In this document: positions 20,755-27,127 of the stretch, in pieces
Position numbering within the stretch: position 1 is the first letter of the stretch
How the letters are laid out: the number at the start of each line of letters is the position of its first letter
From: a virus
IMG/VR virus record: IMGVR_UViG_3300048930_001175
Span: 1 to 27,127 of that record
DNA length: 27,127 nt
Reading direction: 5' to 3' (one strand)
The notes under the pieces: model-generated
The model's input: only the letters and a program-made list of their open reading frames with translations
What the model was told of the DNA's origin: nothing
The model's database searches: none
Translations under genes and position numbers: made by a program

Positions 20755-22038
20755 TCAGGCAACATCGGCATAGGGGCGGGAGACCACGGCCGGGCCGGCA
20801 TAGAGCGACCCTTCGGACGGGTGCCCAAGGTGCAGCTCTTGGTGGGAGATCACCCCGTGCTGTTCATGCACCACCAGCATGTTCTGGCATGATGCCTCGG
20901 GATCGGCGCGAAGGTCGCGGGCGTACTCGCCGAAGCCCACCACCGAGCCGTTGCCGTAGCCGAAGGGGGTTCGCGTCGTGGTGTGGAAGTGCCCGGTCAG
21001 CACGCGATAGATGGGCCGGCCGGAGCGCCAGGACGTGTCCACCAGCTTGCGGTGCCCGCGCACGATGGTCGCCGATGCCCCGATGAAGCCCGTCCCACCC
21101 TTCGCCCCCATGGCGTCACCATGCGTGAGGAGCCAGCTAAAGCAGTAGGTGGAGAAGTAGGCATCCGGGGATTCGGTGCGGTAGAAGGTGACATCGGAGA
21201 TGCCGGCGCCGCGCACGCACGCCTCGGCAAAGTCCGTCGCCAGGAGATCGAGCGACATCGCCGCCCTGCCCTTCGACTGCGGCTTGATGGTGAGGCGCCC
21301 GTGGTTGCCAGGGACGCTGTAGATGCGCACTGGGCAGCCGACGCGCTGGCGCAGGGTGAGGATGCCGCCGGCTATCAGCTCGGCCACTTCCCGCACCGTT
21401 GCGGGCACCGCAGGGGCGTTCGTCTCGGCGAGTTCGGCATGGATGTTGCCGGAGATCAGATCGCCGCCCAGGCACAGCACGATTTCCTCGGGAGGCGCGC
21501 CGGACCAGTGCTCGGTGCACAAGCTCGCGGCCTTGTTGAAGAACCGGCCGAGCCGGGCCTTCGCAATCGAGGCGTCGTACTTGTTCAGCCCGTCCATCTG
21601 ATCGAGGAAGACGGATTCCCCATAGTGGACATCGGATAGGTGGAGGATGACGGAGCGCCCGCCCTTCCCTGTTCCGGGCTGGTGGGCGACAATGCGGGGC
21701 TTGAGCGGGGCGTTCGTGAGGCCGAGCACGGATGCCCGGATATCCTCCGCCTCTGCGGCCCGGCGGGCGAGGTCGGCGTTGACGGTGCGCAGCCTGGAAA
21801 GCTCATCGCGCCCGCGCCGGTCTTCCACGTGGTCGCGCTCTTCCGGCGGGGCCGCGTTGAGCACCGGGTCCGGCTTCGGGCCGAGAAATCCCTTCTTCAC
21901 CGCCATGTTTCGCCAGCGCGAAATGCTCGTATGAGCATGGCCCGTCGCCTTGCAAACATCAACGAGTCTGTAGTTGTGATCCACAATGACTTTGGCGAGG
22001 TCTTGCAGAAACTTGTCGCTCGGCTTAGGGAGTGCCAT
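20755..22038 (-). CDS. Calcineurin-like metallophosphoesterase with N-terminal HTH
   Basis: The 427-residue protein has the five metallophosphoesterase motifs in order: HLSDVHYGE, CLGGDLISG, SVPGNHGRL, LTHGDAMG and LTGHFHT. They bind two metal ions for phosphoester hydrolysis. The first ~60 residues form a separate HTH-like domain (LVDVCKATGHAHTSISRWRN), followed by a charged linker. The fusion suggests action on DNA or nucleotide at a bound site. GGGG lies about 8 nt before the ATG. Substrate unknown. It is the largest gene of the middle leftward block, just downstream of the lysis genes. Confidence 0.9.
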   Translation of the reverse strand: MALPKPSDKFLQDLAKVIVDHNYRLVDVCKATGHAHTSISRWRNMAVKKGFLGPKPDPVLNAAPPEERDHVEDRRGRDELSRLRTVNADLARRAAEAEDIRASVLGLTNAPLKPRIVAHQPGTGKGGRSVILHLSDVHYGESVFLDQMDGLNKYDASIAKARLGRFFNKAASLCTEHWSGAPPEEIVLCLGGDLISGNIHAELAETNAPAVPATVREVAELIAGGILTLRQRVGCPVRIYSVPGNHGRLTIKPQSKGRAAMSLDLLATDFAEACVRGAGISDVTFYRTESPDAYFSTYCFSWLLTHGDAMGAKGGTGFIGASATIVRGHRKLVDTSWRSGRPIYRVLTGHFHTTTRTPFGYGNGSVVGFGEYARDLRADPEASCQNMLVVHEQHGVISHQELHLGHPSEGSLYAGPAVVSRPYADVA

Positions 22039-22063
22039 GCAAATGCCCCTTTGCTGTGGCGGA

Positions 22064-22378
22064 CTACTTGCCGCGTTCCAGTCTATCCAAGCGCTCGCGC
22101 AGCGCCCTCATCTGTTCGTCGGCGCGGATGGTGCGCTCTAGAATTTCGGTCTGGCGCGCCATCTGCGCCTCGACGACGGTCAGCCGAGAATGGAAGGTCG
22201 CCCCACCCACGATGAGCGTGATGAGGATGGTCGTCATCGACAGGACGTGGCCGAGGTTGATGGTCCCGTCGAATCGGGCTTTCGTGCTCTTGCCTTGGCC
22301 GTGCAGCTCGTCACGAATGAGGGCGCGGAGATCGTCGTCGGTCATTTGCGCTGCCGCGGCGCTCGCTTCCGTGGTCAT
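22064..22378 (-). CDS. One-TM coiled-coil protein near lysis genes
   Basis: In this 104-residue protein, a soluble N-terminus precedes one TM segment (LSMTTILITLIVGGATFHSR), then a strong coiled coil (TEILERTIRADEQMRALRER). GAGGGG precedes the ATG. Similar phage proteins are found beside spanins and holins. A lysis accessory role is plausible; a virion-associated role is the alternative. Confidence 0.68.
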   Translation of the reverse strand: MTTEASAAAAQMTDDDLRALIRDELHGQGKSTKARFDGTINLGHVLSMTTILITLIVGGATFHSRLTVVEAQMARQTEILERTIRADEQMRALRERLDRLERGK

Positions 22379-22384
22379 GGCCCC

Positions 22385-22666
22385 TCACCGCTTCCCATTC
22401 CGGAGGTCGGACAGGATGCCATCCGCATACCGGCCGCATTCCACCTTCTCGCGGTTCACCTTCTTGAAGGCCGCGATGTATTCGAAGGCGAGCCGCTTCC
22501 ACCGGACGCCGGACGGCAGATCGGGCGCAGGGGTGGGCGTGACGCAGGTGGCTGGCATGGGCGGCACGTTGCGCTTCAGGGCCGCAAGGGTGCGATCATC
22601 GCAGCCCGCGCAGAACATCGTCAGGCACAGGGCCGCAGTCGTCAGGGCTACCCTTTTCGAGCGCAT
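22385..22666 (-). CDS. Outer-membrane lipoprotein, o-spanin candidate (Rz1-like)
   Basis: The 93-residue protein has a lipoprotein signal peptide ending in LCLTMFCAGC, a lipobox that would place the mature Cys in the outer membrane. The mature part is short with a Pro-rich stretch (NVPPMPATCVTPTPAPDLP), as in many o-spanins. The ATG at 22666 has GGAG about 8 nt upstream and lies within the upstream membrane-protein gene in another frame, a 71-bp overlap typical of Rz/Rz1. It would fuse inner and outer membranes at lysis. The assignment rests on architecture, not sequence similarity. Confidence 0.75.
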   Translation of the reverse strand: MRSKRVALTTAALCLTMFCAGCDDRTLAALKRNVPPMPATCVTPTPAPDLPSGVRWKRLAFEYIAAFKKVNREKVECGRYADGILSDLRNGKR

Positions 22667-22964
22667 CGAGCTTCTCCTTGTCGGCTTTGGCCTCGGCGGC
22701 CATGCGGGACACGCGGTCAAGCCAGTCGGCACCCGCGCGCTGGTTGAGATTGGCGTCGGCATCTGCGACGATGGCTTCGGAACGCTGCTTCAGCCACGCC
22801 TCGCGGCGGTCGCCTCCGAAGTCAATGGCGACCCACCACACGGCCAGGACCGCATAGACGAACGCCGGCTTCTCGCCGAGGTAGCGCCGGATGGCGATAT
22901 AGGCCGCCACAGCCCCGGCCGCGTAGAGCCACCAGGGGGCGACGGACAGAACCCATTGGAGCAT
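22596..22964 (-). CDS. Membrane protein with periplasmic coiled coil, i-spanin candidate (Rz-like)
   Basis: The 122-residue protein has two N-terminal hydrophobic segments (APWWLYAAGAVAAYIAI and PAFVYAVLAVWWVAIDF) separated by a positively charged loop. The loop predicts both ends outside, so the C-terminal coiled coil (WLDRVSRMAAEAKADKEKLD) faces the periplasm as an i-spanin requires. The C-terminal PDDCGPVPDDVLRGLR resembles Rz-like tails. Two TM segments rather than one is unusual. GGGGTGATCC precedes the ATG. The lipoprotein gene overlaps its 3' end. Confidence 0.72.
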   Translation of the reverse strand: MLQWVLSVAPWWLYAAGAVAAYIAIRRYLGEKPAFVYAVLAVWWVAIDFGGDRREAWLKQRSEAIVADADANLNQRAGADWLDRVSRMAAEAKADKEKLDALEKGSPDDCGPVPDDVLRGLR

Positions 22965-22967
22965 GGA

Positions 22968-23093
22968 TCACCCCGTGATGTAGTGGAGGAGGGCGAATGC
23001 GCCGAAGCCGGCCGCAGCACCTATCGCCAGAAGGGCGCCTAGGGCCGCCAGGAGCAGCAGCCACAGGCCGATGGCGCGGAGGGCCTCGCCCAT
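22968..23093 (-). CDS. Tiny hydrophobic protein, holin-like candidate
   Basis: The 41-residue protein is almost entirely hydrophobic (AIGLWLLLLAALGALLAIGA continuing to FGAFALLHYITG), one or possibly two TM helices. It lies between a membrane protein and the i-spanin candidate (the next start is 3 bp beyond its stop). Too small for domain recognition; holin or antiholin is inference. The start ATG follows the previous TGA by 2 bases. Confidence 0.55.
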   Translation of the reverse strand: MGEALRAIGLWLLLLAALGALLAIGAAAGFGAFALLHYITG

Positions 23094-23095
23094 GG

Positions 23096-23593
23096 TCACG
23101 CCCCGCGCTTGGCCGCGAGAAGCGCGTCGGAGTGCACGCCAATCGCAAGCTGGATCACCGAGCAGACGTGGCCGCGCTCCACCAGGGCGACGACCACGAC
23201 GTTCGCAGCCACGCCGATGATGAGCCCTTCGGCCTTGAGGTCGGTTTCCGGCGGCTGGCGGTTGACCACCTCCAGATAGCGCCCCACCTCCCACTGGTTA
23301 GTGAGGGTGATGATCGGGATGCCGGCGGCGCGGACGGGCTCCACCTGCTGCACCACGAACGCCTCAAGGGGGAGGCACTGGACGGGCTGGGCGCGGGCCG
23401 GGCTGGAGAGCGCCCACACCAGCCACACCACCAGGACCACGAGCCCCGTCACGAACCAGCGGACGAACGGGCCGAGGAACGTGTCCAAGAGCATCGCGGC
23501 AAGGGTCTGGTCCTGCGGCGGCACATAGAGCCACTGCCGGTAGGCCGCCCAGGCGATGATGAGGACGGATGCGAGGATGGGGAGCCAGATCAT
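23096..23593 (-). CDS. Membrane protein of the lysis cluster
   Basis: The 165-residue protein has an N-terminal TM segment (MIWLPILASVLIIAWAAYRQ), a second (WFVTGLVVLVVWLVWALSSP) followed by signal-peptide-like ARAQ, and a C-terminal soluble domain (EAFVVQQVEPVRAAGIPIIT). No family is recognised. Its ATG overlaps the endolysin stop (ATGA), so it is translated with endolysin. Holin or pinholin function is plausible by location, but the soluble domain is larger than in usual holins. Confidence 0.62.
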   Translation of the reverse strand: MIWLPILASVLIIAWAAYRQWLYVPPQDQTLAAMLLDTFLGPFVRWFVTGLVVLVVWLVWALSSPARAQPVQCLPLEAFVVQQVEPVRAAGIPIITLTNQWEVGRYLEVVNRQPPETDLKAEGLIIGVAANVVVVALVERGHVCSVIQLAIGVHSDALLAAKRGA

Positions 23594-24762
23594 GACGCGC
23601 CTCCGAGCCAGCGAGGAAGCTTTCCGGCCTCGCGGTACCGGTTCCAGAGAAGGAAGAGGCCGCCGGCCAGGATGACGACGCCGAGGACGATCCCGATCAC
23701 GTCGCCGGCCGCCCACTGCGCCCGCGCGTCGGAGGCCACGTCGCCCACCTCCTTGGCGGCATCGACGGCCACGGCGACGGTCGCGGCGCCGCCGGCAATC
23801 GCCGCGCCAGCGCCTTGGACCGATCCGCTGGAGGCCGCGCCGCCGGGGGGAAATTCCTTGGGCAGCGCTTCGGGAGCCTTCGCCCCTTCCACGCGCGCCT
23901 TCAGCATTTCGCGCGTGACCGGCCCGGCGATTCCGTCAACTGGGATGCCGTTGGCGCGCTGGAATTCCTTGATTGCCGCTTCGGTCGCCGGGCCCTTCCG
24001 GCCGTCCACCTTGATGTCGGCGCCGAGGGTGACAAGCTGCTGCTGCACCGCGCGGATATAGTCGTCTTCCTCAGCCGCCTGCCACGCCGGAGCATTGTCG
24101 TCGCGCACCAGCGGATAGATGCGGTTGAACCACGCCTGGCGGTCGGCGCGGCCGTTATAGCCGCCGTTGATGCGCTTGGTGATCGAGGCAAGGTCATTAC
24201 GGTCGGCGAGCGCGTTGCAGCCCGCTTCCTTCCACTCGGCCAGAGCAGGCAGCAGCGCGAACTCCGCTGCCGTCACATTGTCCGGGTCATCCTCGAAGAT
24301 GGCGCCGAGCCCGACCTTCTGGCCGAGCCGGCGGTGAGCCCCGCGCCCCGTGGTCTGCATCAGCCCGTTGCCGCGGAACCACCATCCGTCGCCTGGATAG
24401 TTGCCGGACGCGCCGGCAGTGTTCCCTAGCTCGCGCGCTTTTCCGGGATTGCCCTGCCCGTACACACGCTCAAAGAGCGCCGGGCCGTTTCCCGCCAGCA
24501 CCCGCGCCTCGGCCGCCGTGACCTTGGCCGAATGCCGGTTGACGCCGAAAATCTCCATGATGCGAGATGCGGAATATGCCCCGCTTTCCCGCAGGATGGT
24601 GAGGCCGCCGCTCTCGTGGAAAGCCTGCGCCAGGAAGTGCGCCAGGCGCAGTGGCGTGTTCACCCCGTAGTCTGCCAGCACCTTGTCGCCCGCCTCGAAG
24701 GCGCGGACATAGGCCGGCCGGGCGCGGGGCGCGAGCCGCCGCACAACTTCAATAGCGCGCAT
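23590..24762 (-). CDS. GH19-type endolysin with peptidoglycan-binding domain and C-terminal TM
   Basis: The 390-residue enzyme should degrade peptidoglycan at lysis. Residues ~1-215 are a chitinase-like GH19 domain with the candidate catalytic Glu50 in AHFLAQAFHESGG and the signature WWFRGNGLMQTTGR. Residues ~225-285 are a peptidoglycan-binding repeat (GPATEAAIKEFQRANGIPVD). A Gly/Ala linker leads to a TM segment near residues 352-372 (VIGIVLGVVILAGGLFLLWN). Most endolysins lack such an anchor. The ATG has GGAGG 8 nt upstream, located inside the 3' end of the HNH gene. The stop overlaps the next membrane-protein start. Confidence 0.9.
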   Translation of the reverse strand: MRAIEVVRRLAPRARPAYVRAFEAGDKVLADYGVNTPLRLAHFLAQAFHESGGLTILRESGAYSASRIMEIFGVNRHSAKVTAAEARVLAGNGPALFERVYGQGNPGKARELGNTAGASGNYPGDGWWFRGNGLMQTTGRGAHRRLGQKVGLGAIFEDDPDNVTAAEFALLPALAEWKEAGCNALADRNDLASITKRINGGYNGRADRQAWFNRIYPLVRDDNAPAWQAAEEDDYIRAVQQQLVTLGADIKVDGRKGPATEAAIKEFQRANGIPVDGIAGPVTREMLKARVEGAKAPEALPKEFPPGGAASSGSVQGAGAAIAGGAATVAVAVDAAKEVGDVASDARAQWAAGDVIGIVLGVVILAGGLFLLWNRYREAGKLPRWLGGAS

Positions 24763-25270
24763 TGTCTTGCCTCCGGAATTCTCCGTGAAAAATCAATGAG
24801 GCGGCGCGATATGTTTTGGCCGCCTCATTTTCATCATTGAAATACCCCAGCGATAGGCGCTTGCCGTCGGAATTGATATAAGCTTGCCACTTTCCAATTC
24901 TGCGGTGAAATGAAGTTCCTTTGTGCCCGCTCGTATTATCAACGCGGATTTTAGCATTTCGATTATTTTCCGCGCGAGAGGCGACACGAATATTTTGCTG
25001 GCGATTATCTAGACCGCGCCCATTGATGTGATCGACAAATTTTTCTTGAGGCGCTCCAGCCAGCAACCGATGCATTAACTCGAACTTCTGCCGCCCGGAT
25101 GCGTCCCTGCCGGCGCACCGCCTGGCATAAACCCCGCCGGGGCAGACGGCTGCGTGCCATTTAAACCCCGAGATTATGGGAATATCGCTAGCATCGATGA
25201 CAGCCTCATACCCTCTCGTTAGTGAAACGAAGGCAACGGCGCCATCGATGCGAACATTACTTGCTCGCAT
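24749..25270 (-). CDS. HNH homing endonuclease with AP2 DNA-binding domain
   Basis: The 173-residue protein has an HNH core (KFELMHRLLAGAP, then FVDHINGRGLDNRQQNIRVA) followed by an AP2-type domain (HKGTSFHRRIGKWQAYI, then YFNDENEAAKTYRAASLI). This is the usual make-up of phage homing endonucleases, which cut and spread by copying. GC content is lower than in the neighbours, supporting independent transfer. Its last 14 bp overlap the endolysin start, and its 3' end supplies the endolysin ribosome site, so it may affect endolysin timing. GAGAGACC precedes the ATG. Confidence 0.92.
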   Translation of the reverse strand: MRASNVRIDGAVAFVSLTRGYEAVIDASDIPIISGFKWHAAVCPGGVYARRCAGRDASGRQKFELMHRLLAGAPQEKFVDHINGRGLDNRQQNIRVASRAENNRNAKIRVDNTSGHKGTSFHRRIGKWQAYINSDGKRLSLGYFNDENEAAKTYRAASLIFHGEFRRQDNARY

Positions 25271-25321
25271 GGCAGGTCTCTCTCAGATTGTCAGGAGTGG
25301 GCCGCGCTCAGGCGGCGGGGA

Positions 25322-25612
25322 TCAGTCGTATTCGGAGGGCGGCGGGACGATCGTGTCGTGGATCACCGCATGCGGGCGCATCGTCGCCTCACCCTCGGGG
25401 GCATCCCAGTCGGGCCGGTATTCGCAGACGGCTGCCCAGGGCTGGTGATAGAAGTCGCGGCGAACTTCGACCTGCTGGAAGATAGCGCCCTGAAGCCACC
25501 ACTCCGGAGCGTTGGCGTTGGACCACGCGATATAGGCCTCGCACTCGGCCAGCCCCTCGGGGGTGTCCGGCCAGATGGCGACGCGGTGGGGGCGCACGTA
25601 GGTCTCGGTCAT
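25322..25612 (-). CDS. Hypothetical phage protein
   Basis: The 96-residue protein is rich in aromatics and Pro (MTETYVRPHRVAIWPDTPEG, then ANAPEWWLQGAIFQ, YHQPWAAVCEYRPDW). No family is recognised. AAGGAG precedes the ATG. It lies between the tail-type gene and the HNH gene, in the leftward late block. A role in tail-fibre assembly is only a guess from location. Confidence 0.65.
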   Translation of the reverse strand: MTETYVRPHRVAIWPDTPEGLAECEAYIAWSNANAPEWWLQGAIFQQVEVRRDFYHQPWAAVCEYRPDWDAPEGEATMRPHAVIHDTIVPPPSEYD

Positions 25613-25624
25613 GGTCAGGTCTCC

Positions 25625-26380
25625 TTAAGGATAGAGTGCGTGCAGCGCGGCACGCTCGCCCGTCGTCAGGGGCGCGGCGATGATGATTTCGTAGACCGCG
25701 CCTTGCCAGAAGTTGGCCCCGGCAGACCCATAAGCCCCGATTACTACCCGCGCGGTGTCCGTCGACGGCACCGCCGCGCCCGATGCTTCAGCCCCATTGT
25801 CGAGTGCGGCGAACGTCGTGGTGGCTGACCACCGGACTCCGATGCGATGCTTGCCGCTGAGGTCGCTGCCGACATCGGTTACGGATACGTTGGACGCCCC
25901 GGTACCCGTGCGGGCGCGCACCCGGTTTGTCGCGCTGGCCACAGTGCGATCCACCACGCGCGAGGTGTTGAGGGACGATGCATTGCCCATCCACACCAAG
26001 GCGCGCGAAGTCGTGTCCGCCGGAAGCGCGGACTGGCCTGCGACGGCAAAGACCTCGCCAGCAGCGGCTGCCGCCAGGAATGGGTTCGAGTTCGCGGCCA
26101 AAAAGTCGTCGGTGCCGTCGAACACCACCGCCTTGTTCGCCGCGTCATAGGTCGGTCGCGTGCCGGCGGCGCCAGGAGACACCACCAATCCGGACGCGAG
26201 GCAGGTCCACGACGTTACCGCGGCACTGGACAGGGTAAGTGACGTCGCCGCCTCGCCGCTGAAGTGGCCGAGCCGCTTGGCGCCAAGAAGATTGGCGACC
26301 TTCTGCCACGTCGGTGTCACGCGCCCCCCGCCGAGGACAGCGAGGCTGGTGATGCCAGTCCCCGTTCCGAGCCGAGGCAT
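25625..26380 (-). CDS. Phage tail/virion protein with LamG-like domain
   Basis: The 251-residue protein has a helical start, then a region rich in Ser, Thr and Gly with RPTYDAANKAVVFDGTDDFL, a signature of concanavalin/LamG-like modules in phage tail and surface proteins. It ends in strands (NFWQGAVYEIIIAAPLTTGE) and a final ERAALHALYP. It may bind a host surface sugar or decorate the virion; this is inference. Its ATG overlaps the stop of the upstream gene (ATGA). Confidence 0.78.
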   Translation of the reverse strand: MPRLGTGTGITSLAVLGGGRVTPTWQKVANLLGAKRLGHFSGEAATSLTLSSAAVTSWTCLASGLVVSPGAAGTRPTYDAANKAVVFDGTDDFLAANSNPFLAAAAAGEVFAVAGQSALPADTTSRALVWMGNASSLNTSRVVDRTVASATNRVRARTGTGASNVSVTDVGSDLSGKHRIGVRWSATTTFAALDNGAEASGAAVPSTDTARVVIGAYGSAGANFWQGAVYEIIIAAPLTTGERAALHALYP

Positions 26381-26733
26381 CAGGAAACAGCCTTCGCGGC
26401 GATCTTATCGCCGATGCCGATCACCTGCTCATAGACCTGGCCGACGCCGCGGCGGACACGGGCGCTGGTGGCTGAGGCCTCCTCCGTGGCGGTGCAGTCA
26501 GGCGTGGTGCCGGTCGCGAAATAGCAGTCGGCATCCACAGGCACCGCCTGCACCACGAAGTGCGTCACGTCCTTGAACTTGGTCAGCAGGGCGCGCGCCT
26601 GCGTCAGGGCACCAGAGGTCGCCTGCGCACTGGTGAAGTCCAGCACCCCGGAATAGACCGCCGGGCCGATGCAGGAGGAAGCGAACGGCTCCTTCAGCAC
26701 GACAGGGTGGATAGAGAAGTCGGCCTTTGCCAT
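26380..26733 (-). CDS. Hypothetical virion-associated protein
   Basis: The 117-residue protein begins MAKADFSIHPVVLKEPFASS and ends VRRGVGQVYEQVIGIGDKIA. No domain is recognised, but its place directly before the LamG-like gene, with translational coupling, suggests a tail or tail-fibre component. GGAGG lies about 9 nt before the ATG at 26733. Confidence 0.68.
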   Translation of the reverse strand: MAKADFSIHPVVLKEPFASSCIGPAVYSGVLDFTSAQATSGALTQARALLTKFKDVTHFVVQAVPVDADCYFATGTTPDCTATEEASATSARVRRGVGQVYEQVIGIGDKIAAKAVS

Positions 26734-26764
26734 GGTGTGGGCCTCCGGATGGGTGGATATGGAA

Positions 26765-26789
26765 AAGCCGCCTTGGTGAGGGGCGGCTT
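26765..26789. terminator. Hairpin in divergent intergenic region
   Basis: The arms AAGCCGCC (26765-26772) and GGCGGCTT (26782-26789) form an 8-bp stem with a 9-nt loop. On the minus strand it is followed by TTTTCC, so it could end leftward transcription entering from the right. It also lies in the 5' leader region of the rightward gene at 26802. Role uncertain. Confidence 0.4.
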
Positions 26790-26801
26790 GGGAGAAAGAG
26801 A

Positions 26802-26981
26802 ATGGCGACCTACGAAGTGCCCGAGGAACTAGAGCGCGCCCTTGACCGCTGGATCGAGACACTGCCGGAGCTGCGCCCTGACTGGCCGGAGGCGCTCCTT
26901 TGGGCCATACGCGATTTCCTGATGGGCCAGGGCGTCATCCCCTACGATGAGGACGACGAAGAGGACTCCACCGAAGGTTGA
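26802..26981 (+). CDS. Small acidic protein
   Basis: The 59-residue protein begins MATYEVPEELERALDRWIET and ends in an acidic tail (YDEDDEEDSTEG). The N-terminal half resembles short ribbon-helix-helix or antitoxin-like helices, but no family is certain. GGAGAAAGAGA precedes the ATG. It is divergent from the virion genes and followed 40 bp later by a DUF3892-like gene. Confidence 0.6.
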   Translation: MATYEVPEELERALDRWIETLPELRPDWPEALLWAIRDFLMGQGVIPYDEDDEEDSTEG

Positions 26982-27021
26982 GGCGGTGCTACGGTGGTGC
27001 TCTCAACCTGGGGAGGGTGGG

Positions 27022-27127
27022 ATGGCCACGCACTACACGGTGTCCTGCATCAACAAAGACGACAGGATGGACGCCTATCGGAGGATCACGCACATCGGAG
27101 GGGCAGGCATATTCCCTTGGAAGTTCT
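27022..27127 (+). CDS. DUF3892-like protein, cut by window end
   Basis: The visible 35 residues (MATHYTVSCINKDDRMDAYR, then RITHIGGAGIFPWKF) match the start of DUF3892 proteins, small proteins of unknown function found in phages and bacteria. GGGAGGGTGGG precedes the ATG. The gene runs off the window. Confidence 0.72.
   Translation, partial: MATHYTVSCINKDDRMDAYRRITHIGGAGIFPWKF

Noticed and set aside
197-20970. PFGYG motif shared by the helicase end and the phosphoesterase
   Set aside because: A five-residue match in unrelated regions with no surrounding similarity; probably chance.

Overview
The window is a high-GC (roughly two-thirds G+C) temperate-phage genome segment from an alphaproteobacterium. 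It is most like the Hyphomicrobiales (Xanthobacter/Bradyrhizobium-type lineages). The clues are a GcrA-family regulator, REP palindromes of the kind common in those genomes, and an attachment core equal to the 3' end of an alphaproteobacterial tRNA, probably tRNA-Phe. No rRNA, complete tRNA or CRISPR array was seen. The host assignment is inference.

Layout. (1) 1-11.2 kb is a leftward early operon. It runs from a Cro-like gene (11167) through two regulatory or unknown proteins, a CHC2/Toprim primase, a GcrA-like protein, an HTH regulator, a TSPPY DNA methyltransferase and a C5-cytosine methyltransferase remnant to a D5/SF3 helicase that ends at 177. Many junctions are ATGA overlaps, and several share a GCGGCATGAGC junction. 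Forward-strand accessory cassettes are embedded against this operon: 2219-2804, a two-TM protein at 3073-3759, higBA at 5922-6521, and a Lys/Ala/Pro-repeat protein plus SLATT-like two-TM protein at 8599-9545. Those at 3.1-3.7 and 9.0-9.5 kb look visibly lower in GC than their surroundings.

(2) 11.2-12.4 kb is the immunity region: a CI-type S24 repressor and a convergent small secreted-protein gene. It is flanked by two inverted copies of one promoter/operator, each with a perfect TTGACA -35, that fire outward. This is a lambda-like oL/oR arrangement.

(3) 12.4-17.8 kb is the rightward early operon: small unknown proteins, an HD-domain hydrolase, a full-length DnaN sliding clamp, a membrane-anchored thermonuclease, excisionase and tyrosine integrase. 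A 19-bp attP-like core follows at 17903-17921.

(4) 17.9-19.8 kb is a rightward set: an RlaP-type nucleotidyltransferase and four small phage proteins. (5) 19.9-26.7 kb is a leftward late-type block: DUF6378- and DUF1937-like proteins, an HTH-metallophosphoesterase, an overlapping spanin-like pair, holin-like membrane proteins, a GH19 endolysin with a C-terminal TM segment, an HNH-AP2 homing endonuclease and tail/virion proteins. (6) The last 0.3 kb holds two rightward genes, the second (DUF3892-like) cut by the window end.

Phage genes lie on both sides of the att core, so the sequence looks like an unintegrated (attP-bearing) phage genome rather than a prophage end. The strongest leads for new biology are the nested antiparallel cassettes, especially the Lys/Ala/Pro-repeat plus SLATT-like pair, the mirrored early promoters with a probably leaderless cro, and the REP triplet carried in frame inside gcrA.
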